Shown in pieces: positions 52,811 to 60,186 of a stretch of DNA of 60,186 bases. The position numbers were made by a program, and so were the translations under genes. Each line of letters begins with the position of its first letter. Within the stretch, counting starts at the first letter, position 1. The stretch is taken from positions 1 through 60,186 of the forward strand of contig JBBSBY010000010.1 in the NCBI GenBank assembly GCA_038250835.1, written 5' to 3'. The DNA is from JBBSBY01 sp038250835 (lineage in GTDB: Bacteria > Desulfobacterota > Desulfomonilia > Desulfomonilales > Desulfomonilaceae). A model generated the notes under the pieces. The model had not been told where the DNA came from. It made no database searches and was given only the letters and a program-made list of their open reading frames with translations.

Positions 52811-54115
52811 ATGAAAACGATACTCTTACTCCTTTTGACGTGTGTTTATTTCCTAACCCCGGCATTTGCCGTAGTCTTTGAAGATTCAACTTCTACTAAA
52901 CCGGAAGACAAAATCAGGGCCGCTACGACTCTTGGAAAAGGCTGAAGTCGGAATGCAGAGGCAGTTGAGCCTTTGTTAAAAATGTTGAAAGATCCCGACG
53001 CAAATGTGCGCAAGTCCGCTGCGGAAGCTCTTTCCAATTTTCCGGCCTATAGCAATCAAACTATTATGCCTCTAATAAGGTTGGTTCATGACGAATCGGA
53101 TGAAGTCAGGCGCGCGGCAATAGGCGCCCTGGGCCTGATTGGTAGACGGTCCGACCCGGCCGTTGAAGCTTTAAATATGGCTCTATCCGATCCTGATCCG
53201 TCAACTGCCGGTAAAGCGGCTTTGGCCCTCTATCGTTTGAGTAATAGAGACGAGAATATAGTTCCGAGCCTTATAATTGCCTTGTCCCATGAACAGGATG
53301 CGACACCCGCTATATCGGCGCTCGCGAAAATGATCATTTCTTTTCCTGCAGTAACGGAAAAGATGTTGGGCGCGTTACACGGCAATAATCCATTTTTACA
53401 AGGAAATGTCATAAGGGTCTTCGGTCTTGCCGGAAACAAGGGAACCAGGGTCTTGCCGGAATTGGTCAAAATGTACGATTCCGTAGCTCCATCAAATCGA
53501 GCAATATTGGCAAGAACAATACTGAATCAGGACACACTGGGGAATTATAGCGCCCTTATTATCGGGAAGACTCTCAAAGAAGACGACGCCACAGTCCGGA
53601 GAGAAGGCATAAATTCATTGGTTCGTTTAACGAATCATCGGGACTTTTTTCTTCCATTTCTGAGTACCGCTTTGGCGGATGAAGATGACCAAAACAAGAT
53701 CATTGCCATAAAGACTGCAAGTAGTTATGCCTCTGACCAGGAGAAAATTCGAGATCGCATAATTGAATTGACGAGAAGTGATAATCCTAAAGTCCGGACT
53801 GTAGCTTTGGCTGCTGTTGGATTTTTCCCCTTAATTTCAAAAAGCGCTATCGATATTCTTGAAGAAGCGGCAAAGAATGAAGATGAACATATTAGAATGG
53901 CGGCTTTTATGTCCTTGCACAATATCGGAAAGAGAGATCCCGAAAGCAGTTTACCTATATTAGAAAAAGCTTTTGCCAGAGAAACCGACTACAGGACAAA
54001 GGAGTACATTGCCTCCGCTCTATACGATTTTGGAATAGTAAAGCCGTTAACCCCTGCGCCGCCAGGCGAACGTAAAGTTATTCCGGCGGGTTGGGAGCTT
54101 GGCCGAAACGATTAA
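52811..54115 (+). CDS. Exported HEAT-repeat protein interrupted by one in-frame TGA
   Basis: The ATG at 52811 gives a signal peptide (MKTILLLLLTCVYFLTPAFA) and the start of a HEAT repeat, KIRAATTLGKG, then TGA at 52943-52945 (codon 45). The same frame goes straight on: SRNAEAVEPLLKMLKDPDAN and eight or so HEAT repeats to 54115. Readthrough would give about 434 residues; otherwise only a protein without signal peptide could start downstream (for instance at TTG 52973). Causes could be a nonsense mutation, a sequencing error, or selenocysteine. Only a weak imperfect hairpin can be drawn after the TGA, so recoding is not favoured. It is the third gene after rhodanese and MauE. Confidence 0.75.
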
Positions 54116-54255
54116 CGAAATTATGTCCTTTTTTTTCAATTGAAAGATTTAACGATTCATCAGGTGTTCCACAGTAGTGTGAGCCAAAATTGTTTAAATG
54201 GTAAGGCTTCGATCCAATTATTAAATTAACAACTCAGCAATAATTGAGGTAAAGC

Positions 54256-54361
54256 TTGACATCATATTCCAAATATGTATTCCTAAGAATTACCAACCAG
54301 CCTCACGGCTGAGCATGGTCGAAAACCCGGCGCTCCTGCCTGACCCCGCTCCGGGTTTTCA
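54256..54361 (+). ncRNA. Candidate small RNA or hairpin terminator region
   Basis: A perfect TTGACA (54256-54261) with TATTCC 16 bases on could start a transcript near 54290. That would contain a small hairpin CAGCC-TCAC-GGCTG and end in a ten-base stem GAAAACCCGG (54321-54330) / CCGGGTTTTC (54351-54360). The same stem could simply terminate the convergent HEAT and epimerase transcripts; its T-run is short. No known RNA family is recognised. Confidence 0.35.
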
Positions 54362-55345
54362 TTTGTCTGCAAAGTAGTTTTTGAACCAATCGATACTTTT
54401 CTCCAAACCTGTTTTAAGGTCACAGCCTGCACGGAAGCCCAAAACTTCGAAAGCCTTATTCGTATCCGCAGTGGAATGCATCACATCGCCGGCCCCTGGT
54501 GGATCAAACACTGGTTCTATGTCCGATTTGAGCAATTGCTTCAGCACATCCAACAATTCCAGCAAAGTGGATGAAGACCCTCTGCCTACATTGTATGAAA
54601 GACCGGTAGCCGAAGCCGGCGCGAGCATCGCTTTGATGTTGGCCTGAACAACATCTTTAACATAAGTAAAATCTCGACTCTGGAGACCGGTTCCATAGAT
54701 TGTGGGGGGCCGCCCCTTAATTAGAGCCTCGCAGAAGCGTGGAATCACTGCGGCATATTGGGAAAATGGATCTTGCCGCGGACCGTACACATTAAAGTAC
54801 CTTAATCCAACCGTTTCCACGTCGTAAAGTGTTTTGAACAAGGCGCTATACTGTTCGTTTATCTTTTTTGAAAGAGCGTAAGGCGATAATGGAGCGCCTT
54901 CTTGACCTTCTTTTTTAGGTAAAATCTCGCTGTCCCCATAAATTGATGACGAAGACGCAAAAACCACTCGTTTTACTTTATTTTGTCGGCTCGCCCAAAA
55001 TACATTCAAAGAGCCGCCGGCGTTCGTAGCATCCGTCGTAATAGGGTCGGCAACCGATCGTGGAACGCTGCCAAGGGCCGCCTGGTGAAAGACGTAGTCA
55101 ACATCTTTCACGGCAGTCATTAGTTGATCCAAATCTCTAATATCGCCCTCAATGAGTTCAAAGTCTTTGCCGGCGTTAAACTTTTTAGGACCTAAATCGC
55201 GTAAATTTTCCATCTTTCCGGAGGAAAAATTATCGAAAACTTTCACGCGGCATTGATCAGCAACCAGATCTTCAACTAAGTGACTGCCTATAAACCCCGC
55301 TCCGCCGGTTACTAATATGGATTTGTCGATCAACTCTGCGGTCAT
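54359..55345 (-). CDS. NAD-dependent sugar epimerase/dehydratase (extended SDR)
   Basis: A 328-residue extended short-chain dehydrogenase. The NAD-binding motif is SILVTGGAGFIGSHL, the catalytic region SSSSIYGD with YALSK (Tyr and Lys), and the substrate part GLRYFNVYGPRQDPFSQYAAVIP is typical of UDP-glucose or UDP-GlcNAc 4-epimerases (WbpP/GalE-like). It makes a sugar nucleotide for surface glycans, fitting the glycosyltransferases elsewhere in the window. ATG 55345 has GGAG seven bases upstream and is preferred to the ATG at 55357. Confidence 0.9.
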   Translation of the reverse strand: MTAELIDKSILVTGGAGFIGSHLVEDLVADQCRVKVFDNFSSGKMENLRDLGPKKFNAGKDFELIEGDIRDLDQLMTAVKDVDYVFHQAALGSVPRSVADPITTDATNAGGSLNVFWASRQNKVKRVVFASSSSIYGDSEILPKKEGQEGAPLSPYALSKKINEQYSALFKTLYDVETVGLRYFNVYGPRQDPFSQYAAVIPRFCEALIKGRPPTIYGTGLQSRDFTYVKDVVQANIKAMLAPASATGLSYNVGRGSSSTLLELLDVLKQLLKSDIEPVFDPPGAGDVMHSTADTNKAFEVLGFRAGCDLKTGLEKSIDWFKNYFADK

Positions 55346-55744
55346 AAAAAACTCCAATCGTTTTATATGGCGCTTTACCGTTTCGAATATTCAACATCAG
55401 CGTGCGCCTGGGTGTTCTCAATCAGATAGGGAAACACATCGGCATTCTCACTCTTTGAAGTTGCCCGGCTACGGTCACCAAAACAATTCGGATGCCGCAT
55501 ATCATAAACTATGCAGCATAAAACTAATCCTTCTGCAAATCAATTTGTTTTGCGATGATCGCTTTGCGTGAAGCTGATAAATTATTTTTTAAATCGCAGT
55601 TCCTTACCGGCTCATTTTTTACTGCCGACATGCAAATGAATCGGGATTTTATCCATGCCCAAGCAGCGCTGGGCTTTGTAAAGAATCATCAACTTTTGTG
55701 AGCCATTGTGATACCTTGCAGTATACCTATTATTTGGAGAACCC
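55346..55744. other. Gap upstream of the molybdopterin enzyme
   Basis: About 400 bases between divergent genes with no credible ORF. A plus-strand 84-codon frame (55317-55571) has random composition. GGAG is present before the molybdopterin gene start; no clear promoter or operator is seen. Confidence 0.45.
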
Positions 55745-57985
55745 ATGTCAAAATGGCATAAGACAAGTTGCGTCTGTTGCGCGCAAAATTGCGGACTCGA
55801 AGTCTTGGTCGAAGATAATCAAATAATCAAAGTCAAACCGGATAAGGATAACCCTCGAAGTGAAGGATATGTTTGCAGGAAAGGTTGGAGCATCAGCCAT
55901 TACCAACATCATGCGGATCGTCTTGAATATCCTCTGAAGCGAGTAGGTTCAAACTTCGAAAGAATCTCCTGGGACCAGGCAATAGATGAAATCGCCTCGA
56001 AGCTACGGCAGTTGATTGACACCCACGGGCCGAAATCATTGGCCTACATGGGTGGCGGCGGCCAGGGTTGCCATTTTGAAGCAGCTTTTGCAGTGCGTTT
56101 GTTGCGCGCTTTAGGATCGCAATACCATTATAACGCACTGGCCCAAGAGCTTACGGGTATGTTTTGGGTCCAGGGTCGAGTATTAGGCCGCCAATACCTC
56201 CTCCCGATTCCGGATCACGACAACACCGATATGTTGGTCGCGTGGGGCTGGAACGGCTGGATGAGCCACCAAATGCCACAGGCGAGGAGGGCGCTCAAAA
56301 AGATTTCCAATGATCCTGATAAGCTCCTGGTCGTCATCGACCCCAGACGGACTGAGACTGCACGGTTGGCCGACATTCATTTGCCGATAAGACCCGGTAC
56401 GGACGCATTGCTCACCAAAGCCATGATTTCAATAATTTTGGACGAAGGTTTACAACAGACCCAATTTATAAAGGAGCACTGCTCGGGCTTCCAAGAAATA
56501 TTGCCGTGGTTTAAAAACTTTGACGCCAAAAAAGCAGTAGAAGTCTGTGAATTAAGTTTTGATGATGTAGCCAAGGTGAGCCGGCTTTTTGCGACGCGCA
56601 AATCGTCTATGCATCCGGATCTCGGCGTGTTTATGAACCGGCATAGTACGGTGACCTCCTATCTGCAAGCTATACTTCTCGGAATTTGCGGCCGAATTGG
56701 AGTTTCCGGGGGAGTTGTTACGCCCGGTCATCTTATGCCGTTGGGCTCGCACTCGGATGAACGATCTCCAAAAACTTGGAGGACCGTTACTTCAGATTTT
56801 CCGGCCATTATGGGCACATTTCCACCGAATGTTATGCCCGAAGAAATCTTGAGTGAAAATCCTGAAAGACTGCGAGCCGTAATCGTAAGCGGATCCAATC
56901 CATTGCGATCCTACGCGGACACGACTCGATATGAGGAGGCGTTTTCGCGACTTGATTTATTGGTCACAATTGAAGTGGCTATGACGGAAACGGCGAGGTT
57001 GTCTCATTACGTGCTGCCGGCAAAGAGCGCGTATGAAAAATGGGATGCCACTTTTTTTGCCTGGAATTTCCCTGAAATATATTTCCAAATGCGCTCTCCG
57101 GCAATAGCGGCGTCGGGCGAACAATTGGAGGAAAGCGAAATTGATACTCGTTTAGCGGAAAAATTAGGACTTTTGCCTGACATACCACAAGAATTGTATG
57201 TCGCAGCTCAGACGAGCCGAGGCGAATTTGCAATGGCCTTGCTCAACTTCATCCAGGCTAAGCCTAATGCTGCAAAAGTTTTACCTTTCATTGTCGGCAA
57301 GACACTCGGCCCGGCGCTCGGCTCCATGAATAAGGCTGCCCTTTGGGGATTGCTACAGACAGCTCCTGCGGATTTTCGAGCGAACGCTGCCCGCGCCGGT
57401 TTTGATCCCGGATTAGAAATGGGTGAAGAAATTTTTGACAAATTGATGGAATCGCCACAGGGACTTTGGATCGGCCAAAGTGATCCGGATAATCTGAAGG
57501 GATTGAAAACTGCGGACCAGAAAGTCAATCTGTATATACCCGAATTAAGCGACTGGGTTAATGAAATAACGCCTGAAATAGAATTGCGGGAATTGGAATT
57601 GTCGCCCGATTACTCATTCATTCTGATGGCAGGCAGACACATTGATGAAAATGCAAACACGATAATGCGAGATCCTTCATGGAACACAGGAAGATCAAAA
57701 GCGTGCGTCCTGGCCATACACCCCGACGATGCGGCAGGCATGCAATTGAGCGATGGAGATCAGGTGAGAATAACAACAAAAGCAGGTTCTGAAATCATTG
57801 AAATTAAAATTGAAGACGCTTGTCGGCGCGGACAAGTCGTGCTGCCTCACGGCTTTGGGTTAGTATTTCAAAATGAATCGCGCGGTATCAACGTGAACAG
57901 ACTGACTGCGGCAGATCATCGAGACAGACTGGCAGCGACCCCGCTGCATCGTTATGTGCCCTGCCGTGTAGAGAAAGTTGGATAA
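55745..57985 (+). CDS. Molybdopterin oxidoreductase (DMSO reductase superfamily), partner and substrate unknown
   Basis: A 746-residue bis-MGD enzyme with an N-terminal 4Fe-4S site in exact C-x2-C-x3-C-x27-C spacing (C9, C12, C16, C44). Further motifs are AYMGGGGQGCHFEAAFAV, DPRRTETARLADIHLPIRPG (MGD binding), IVSGSNPLRSYADT and the C-terminal dinucleotide domain LMAGRHIDENANTIMRD with QVVLPHGFG. There is no Tat signal, so it is cytoplasmic. I cannot identify a Cys, Sec or Ser Mo ligand at the usual place (the region reads YNALAQELTGMFW). No electron-transfer subunit is adjacent. It is related to formate dehydrogenase/thiosulfate reductase-type enzymes; the reaction is open. Confidence 0.85.
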   Translation: MSKWHKTSCVCCAQNCGLEVLVEDNQIIKVKPDKDNPRSEGYVCRKGWSISHYQHHADRLEYPLKRVGSNFERISWDQAIDEIASKLRQLIDTHGPKSLAYMGGGGQGCHFEAAFAVRLLRALGSQYHYNALAQELTGMFWVQGRVLGRQYLLPIPDHDNTDMLVAWGWNGWMSHQMPQARRALKKISNDPDKLLVVIDPRRTETARLADIHLPIRPGTDALLTKAMISIILDEGLQQTQFIKEHCSGFQEILPWFKNFDAKKAVEVCELSFDDVAKVSRLFATRKSSMHPDLGVFMNRHSTVTSYLQAILLGICGRIGVSGGVVTPGHLMPLGSHSDERSPKTWRTVTSDFPAIMGTFPPNVMPEEILSENPERLRAVIVSGSNPLRSYADTTRYEEAFSRLDLLVTIEVAMTETARLSHYVLPAKSAYEKWDATFFAWNFPEIYFQMRSPAIAASGEQLEESEIDTRLAEKLGLLPDIPQELYVAAQTSRGEFAMALLNFIQAKPNAAKVLPFIVGKTLGPALGSMNKAALWGLLQTAPADFRANAARAGFDPGLEMGEEIFDKLMESPQGLWIGQSDPDNLKGLKTADQKVNLYIPELSDWVNEITPEIELRELELSPDYSFILMAGRHIDENANTIMRDPSWNTGRSKACVLAIHPDDAAGMQLSDGDQVRITTKAGSEIIEIKIEDACRRGQVVLPHGFGLVFQNESRGINVNRLTAADHRDRLAATPLHRYVPCRVEKVG

Positions 57986-58111
57986 TGGTCGTGGGATCAT
58001 GTGGAACCGTGTTTCGGAATGAGGCGTCTATATAAATGTATTGCGTTAAGGCCAAATTGAGTTTTCTAGTTTCAAAGTCAAGAACGACACATCGTTGCGC
58101 TCCGTGAGAGC

Positions 58112-58294
58112 ATGAAACGAAGATTTCTTATTAAGCACATCGAGAAGAATGGAGCAGAATTCAAGAGAGAAGGAAGCAGACATACCATCTACCAGCGAGG
58201 AGATGACGTAACCCAAGTTCCAAGACACTCGGAAATAGATGATAATTTAGCACGGAAGATTTGTAGGGATCTGAATATCCCTTTTGTGAGGTAA
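58112..58294 (+). CDS. hicA: HicA-type toxin (mRNA interferase)
   Basis: A 60-residue double-stranded RNA-binding-fold toxin: MKRRFLIKHIEKNGAEFKRE, the catalytic histidine H24 in GSRHTIYQRG, and the VPRHSEIDDNLARKICRDL helix that ends HicA. It would cleave mRNA when free of antitoxin. The partner gene starts two bases after its stop, the usual toxin-first order. Length and motif are complete. Confidence 0.9.
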   Translation: MKRRFLIKHIEKNGAEFKREGSRHTIYQRGDDVTQVPRHSEIDDNLARKICRDLNIPFVR

Positions 58295-58296
58295 CG

Positions 58297-58506
58297 ATGA
58301 GGTATTATGCGTACATAGAAAAGACAAAAGATTGGTGGATTGGATGGCTTGTTAATCTTCCGGGCGTTAATGCTCAAGAGAAAACGCGGGAAGAACTTAT
58401 GGAATCCTTGAAGATCGGCGCTGAAGATATGTTGAACCTCAGGGGCAACCCCACTCTAGATAACATTGAAATTCTCGTCGCCCCCATGAGCATGAATGCG
58501 AGTTGA
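58297..58506 (+). CDS. hicB: HicB-type antitoxin, short form
   Basis: A 69-residue partner of HicA with the partial RNase-H fold: YYAYIEKTKDWWIGWLVNLPGVNAQ and the helix EELMESLKIGAEDMLNL. Long HicB proteins end in a DNA-binding domain; here none is present, so autoregulation may rely on another mechanism. GAGGT precedes the ATG inside the end of hicA. Confidence 0.87.
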   Translation: MRYYAYIEKTKDWWIGWLVNLPGVNAQEKTREELMESLKIGAEDMLNLRGNPTLDNIEILVAPMSMNAS

Positions 58507-58713
58507 CCTGAGTGCGCATGTCCTGTTGATATTCAGGCGAATCAGACGCCTAAAGTCATAGCTGAGCATTCTTTAAACTTGCGTGTCCCACCTCAAAAGA
58601 AATCCACCCGGTCAATACCATAGATTGGTCATGACTTAAGCCGGAGTCGGCTTGCGAAATGGTCGTTATGGTTGTATCATCCTTGTTCGTGAGGGATTGC
58701 TCAGGTAACTTAT

Positions 58714-58910
58714 ACTGGTTCTCGAAACTAATCACGCATTCAATGACCAAGATTCTCGAATAGGTCGACCATACGTGTCATCAAAAAGTTATGAAGCTTG
58801 ATCGTATTGCAGGGCTTGAATGAATGACGAAGCTCATAGCCCTAAGAAACCCTGGTAGCTGTGATTGGAGACACTAACTTTTATCCGTGATTACTTTCGA
58901 GAATTACTAT
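58714..58910 (+). repeat. Dispersed intergenic repeat, copy D with inverted ends
   Basis: Left end ACTGGTTCTCGAAACTAATC and right end GATTACTTTCGAGAATTACT are inverted repeats of about 22 bases, giving a MITE-like shape of about 200 bp. The left 110 bases match copies B and C; the middle is diverged. It occupies the gap between hicB and the radical SAM gene (58507-58960), which has no credible gene. Confidence 0.7.
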
Positions 58911-58960
58911 AGGTTTACTGTTACTTCTGTTGTAACAAATTTAATAGACGTCGAGGCAAA

Positions 58961-60172
58961 ATGAGTCAAAGTTGGGTCCCAATTACCACCATACTTAAAA
59001 CCGCCCCCAAGATTCTGGAAAGTCCCGTTTACGCCAAGAACTTGGCCATGATTCAGGTTGATAAGTTTCTCAGAAATTTATTTCCCCGCGCGGAGGAAGG
59101 CTCCGCCAACCGGATACGTCAATGCAGCATACGCATCACCGATGTGTGCAATCTTCGCTGCCATACGTGTGGTCAGTGGGGTGACAGCGGGTTTTTAAGA
59201 TCGTGTTCACTTAAAGATTTAAAGACCCAAGAAGTGACTTCTGAACGATACATAGCCCTGCTTCACGATCTGAAGAAGCACGGCCACACACCTTCCCTGT
59301 ATCTCTGGGGAGGGGAACCGATGATGTACAAAGGTTCAGTGGGAATTATTGAGGAAGCCGCAAATTTGGGCATGCCGCCCAGCATTGCCACAAACGCGAC
59401 CGGGCTCTCCGAACATGCCGAGCGTTTAGTTGACGCTCCGATGTTTGTAATCCAAATCTCCATTGATGGTCCCAACGCCGAGATCCACAACGCCAGCCGA
59501 CCTGGCTCCGTCCCCACAATCAACAACTTTGCCACCATTACCAAAGCAATCGACAGATTAAGGGAAATTCGCAAAGACCGCGGACAAAGGCTGCCTCTGA
59601 TAGCGGGCCTCACCACCATAAACAATGTCAATTATGACAAATTGATTGATATTTATGACGTTTTTAAAGACAAGGTGGATGTTTGCGTCTTTTATCTGGC
59701 CTGGTGGATTGATGAGGCCTCGGCACAGCGACACACTGAGGATTTTGAACAACGCTTCGGATATAAACCTGAAAAACACTACGGCTGGATTGGCGCGTGG
59801 CGCCCGCCGGATTTGCAAAAGCTATCAAGTCAGTTAACTACATTGAATCAACTTGCAGCAAAATCAAGCGGCCCCGCCATCATAATAATGCCGCCTTTAA
59901 CTGATCCCAAAGAGCTTGAAAGATACTATTCGGACCATGACTGCACTTTTGGATTCGATAAATGTGTTTCCATCTTTTCCGCGGTTGAGATCAATTCTAA
60001 TGGCGACATGTCCCCGTGCAGGGATTATCATGATTTTGTCGTGGGCAATGTCAAAGAACACACCATAACTGAATTGTGGAACTCACCTAAGTATAGAGAA
60101 TTTCGCAAGAGTTTATCAGAAAAGGGTTTAATGCCGGTATGCACACGATGCTGTGGATTAATGGGATACTAA
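58961..60172 (+). CDS. Radical SAM/SPASM domain protein
   Basis: A 403-residue enzyme. The SAM-cleaving cluster is bound by C63, C67 and C70 in ITDVCNLRCHTCGQWGD, followed by YLWGGEPMMY and QISIDGPNAEIHNASR, typical of the core barrel. A C-terminal SPASM-like region has CTFGFDKC, VEINSNGDMSPCRDYHDFVVGN and CTRCCG at 394-399, which would hold auxiliary clusters. SPASM enzymes mature peptides or act on small molecules; no peptide gene is seen upstream. The gene begins 50 bases after a dispersed repeat and ends 14 bases before the window edge. Confidence 0.9.
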   Translation: MSQSWVPITTILKTAPKILESPVYAKNLAMIQVDKFLRNLFPRAEEGSANRIRQCSIRITDVCNLRCHTCGQWGDSGFLRSCSLKDLKTQEVTSERYIALLHDLKKHGHTPSLYLWGGEPMMYKGSVGIIEEAANLGMPPSIATNATGLSEHAERLVDAPMFVIQISIDGPNAEIHNASRPGSVPTINNFATITKAIDRLREIRKDRGQRLPLIAGLTTINNVNYDKLIDIYDVFKDKVDVCVFYLAWWIDEASAQRHTEDFEQRFGYKPEKHYGWIGAWRPPDLQKLSSQLTTLNQLAAKSSGPAIIIMPPLTDPKELERYYSDHDCTFGFDKCVSIFSAVEINSNGDMSPCRDYHDFVVGNVKEHTITELWNSPKYREFRKSLSEKGLMPVCTRCCGLMGY

Positions 60173-60186
60173 GCTCGGCTTGTGGG

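Noticed and set aside
52940..52985. SECIS element after the in-frame TGA
   Set aside because: Only a four-pair stem with repeated mismatches can be drawn by hand; too weak to call selenocysteine.
58112..60172. Radical SAM/SPASM gene near hicAB as a possible RiPP cluster
   Set aside because: No candidate precursor peptide gene is visible between hicB and the radical SAM gene; that gap is filled by a dispersed repeat.

Overview
The window looks like chromosomal DNA of a Gram-negative anaerobe, most likely a member of the Desulfobacterota (former Deltaproteobacteria, near Desulfomonile or the Syntrophobacteria). This is inference from gene content: an AhbB-type siroheme decarboxylase next to hemL (the alternative haem route common in sulfate reducers), a LuxR-type regulator of a kind frequent in that phylum, a cytoplasmic-looking molybdopterin oxidoreductase, a biotin-dependent acyl-CoA carboxylase, CGGC and DUF3467 proteins, and a lipopolysaccharide gene (lpxC). 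Base composition is moderate and fairly even. There is no rRNA, CRISPR array, prophage or intact insertion sequence.

Layout. 0-11 kb: a short LuxR-type regulator without its expected N-terminal sensor, a CGGC protein, a SYLF lipid-binding protein, a DUF3467 protein, then an efflux operon of one membrane fusion protein and two different RND permeases. 11-20 kb: TPR protein, EamA exporter, a minus-strand operon of aldo/keto reductase, carboxyltransferase and biotin carboxylase/BCCP, a secreted protein of 27-residue repeats, and purF. 20-29 kb: Pro/Gln-rich secreted protein, PBP1A, patatin phospholipase, tRNA-Cys with its own promoter and terminator, enoyl-CoA hydratase family, MBL hydrolase, a membrane protein and a CtpA-type protease. 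29-38 kb: a small Cys/Pro-rich secreted protein, a dynamin-like GTPase, an orphan ABC permease, a response-regulator/AAA+/LpxC fusion, a GT-C membrane protein and a hotdog thioesterase. 38-48 kb: lipid kinase, succinate dehydrogenase/fumarate reductase B and A, hemL-ahbB, a nucleosidase, then a minus-strand run of AMIN protein, family 2 glycosyltransferase, ParB-like protein and a spore-photoproduct-lyase-like radical SAM enzyme. 48-60 kb: an acidic small protein, a baeRF protein, DUF72, a rhodanese-MauE-HEAT cluster with an in-frame TGA, an SDR epimerase, a molybdopterin oxidoreductase, a HicAB toxin-antitoxin pair and a radical SAM/SPASM protein.

Many genes serve the envelope (LpxC, PBP1A, RND exporter, glycosyltransferases, AMIN, SYLF, patatin, CtpA). 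The most unusual item is the 685-residue protein in which a phosphorylatable receiver and a degenerate NtrC-type AAA+ domain are joined to a complete LpxC, suggesting signal-controlled lipid A synthesis. Other points of interest are a dispersed repeat family present four times in gene-free gaps (about 35.4, 41.7, 51.5 and 58.8 kb), a pair of TGTATAC-type palindromes at 32.9 kb, and the HEAT-repeat gene interrupted by one TGA codon. All function calls come from reading motifs by eye; no database search was run.
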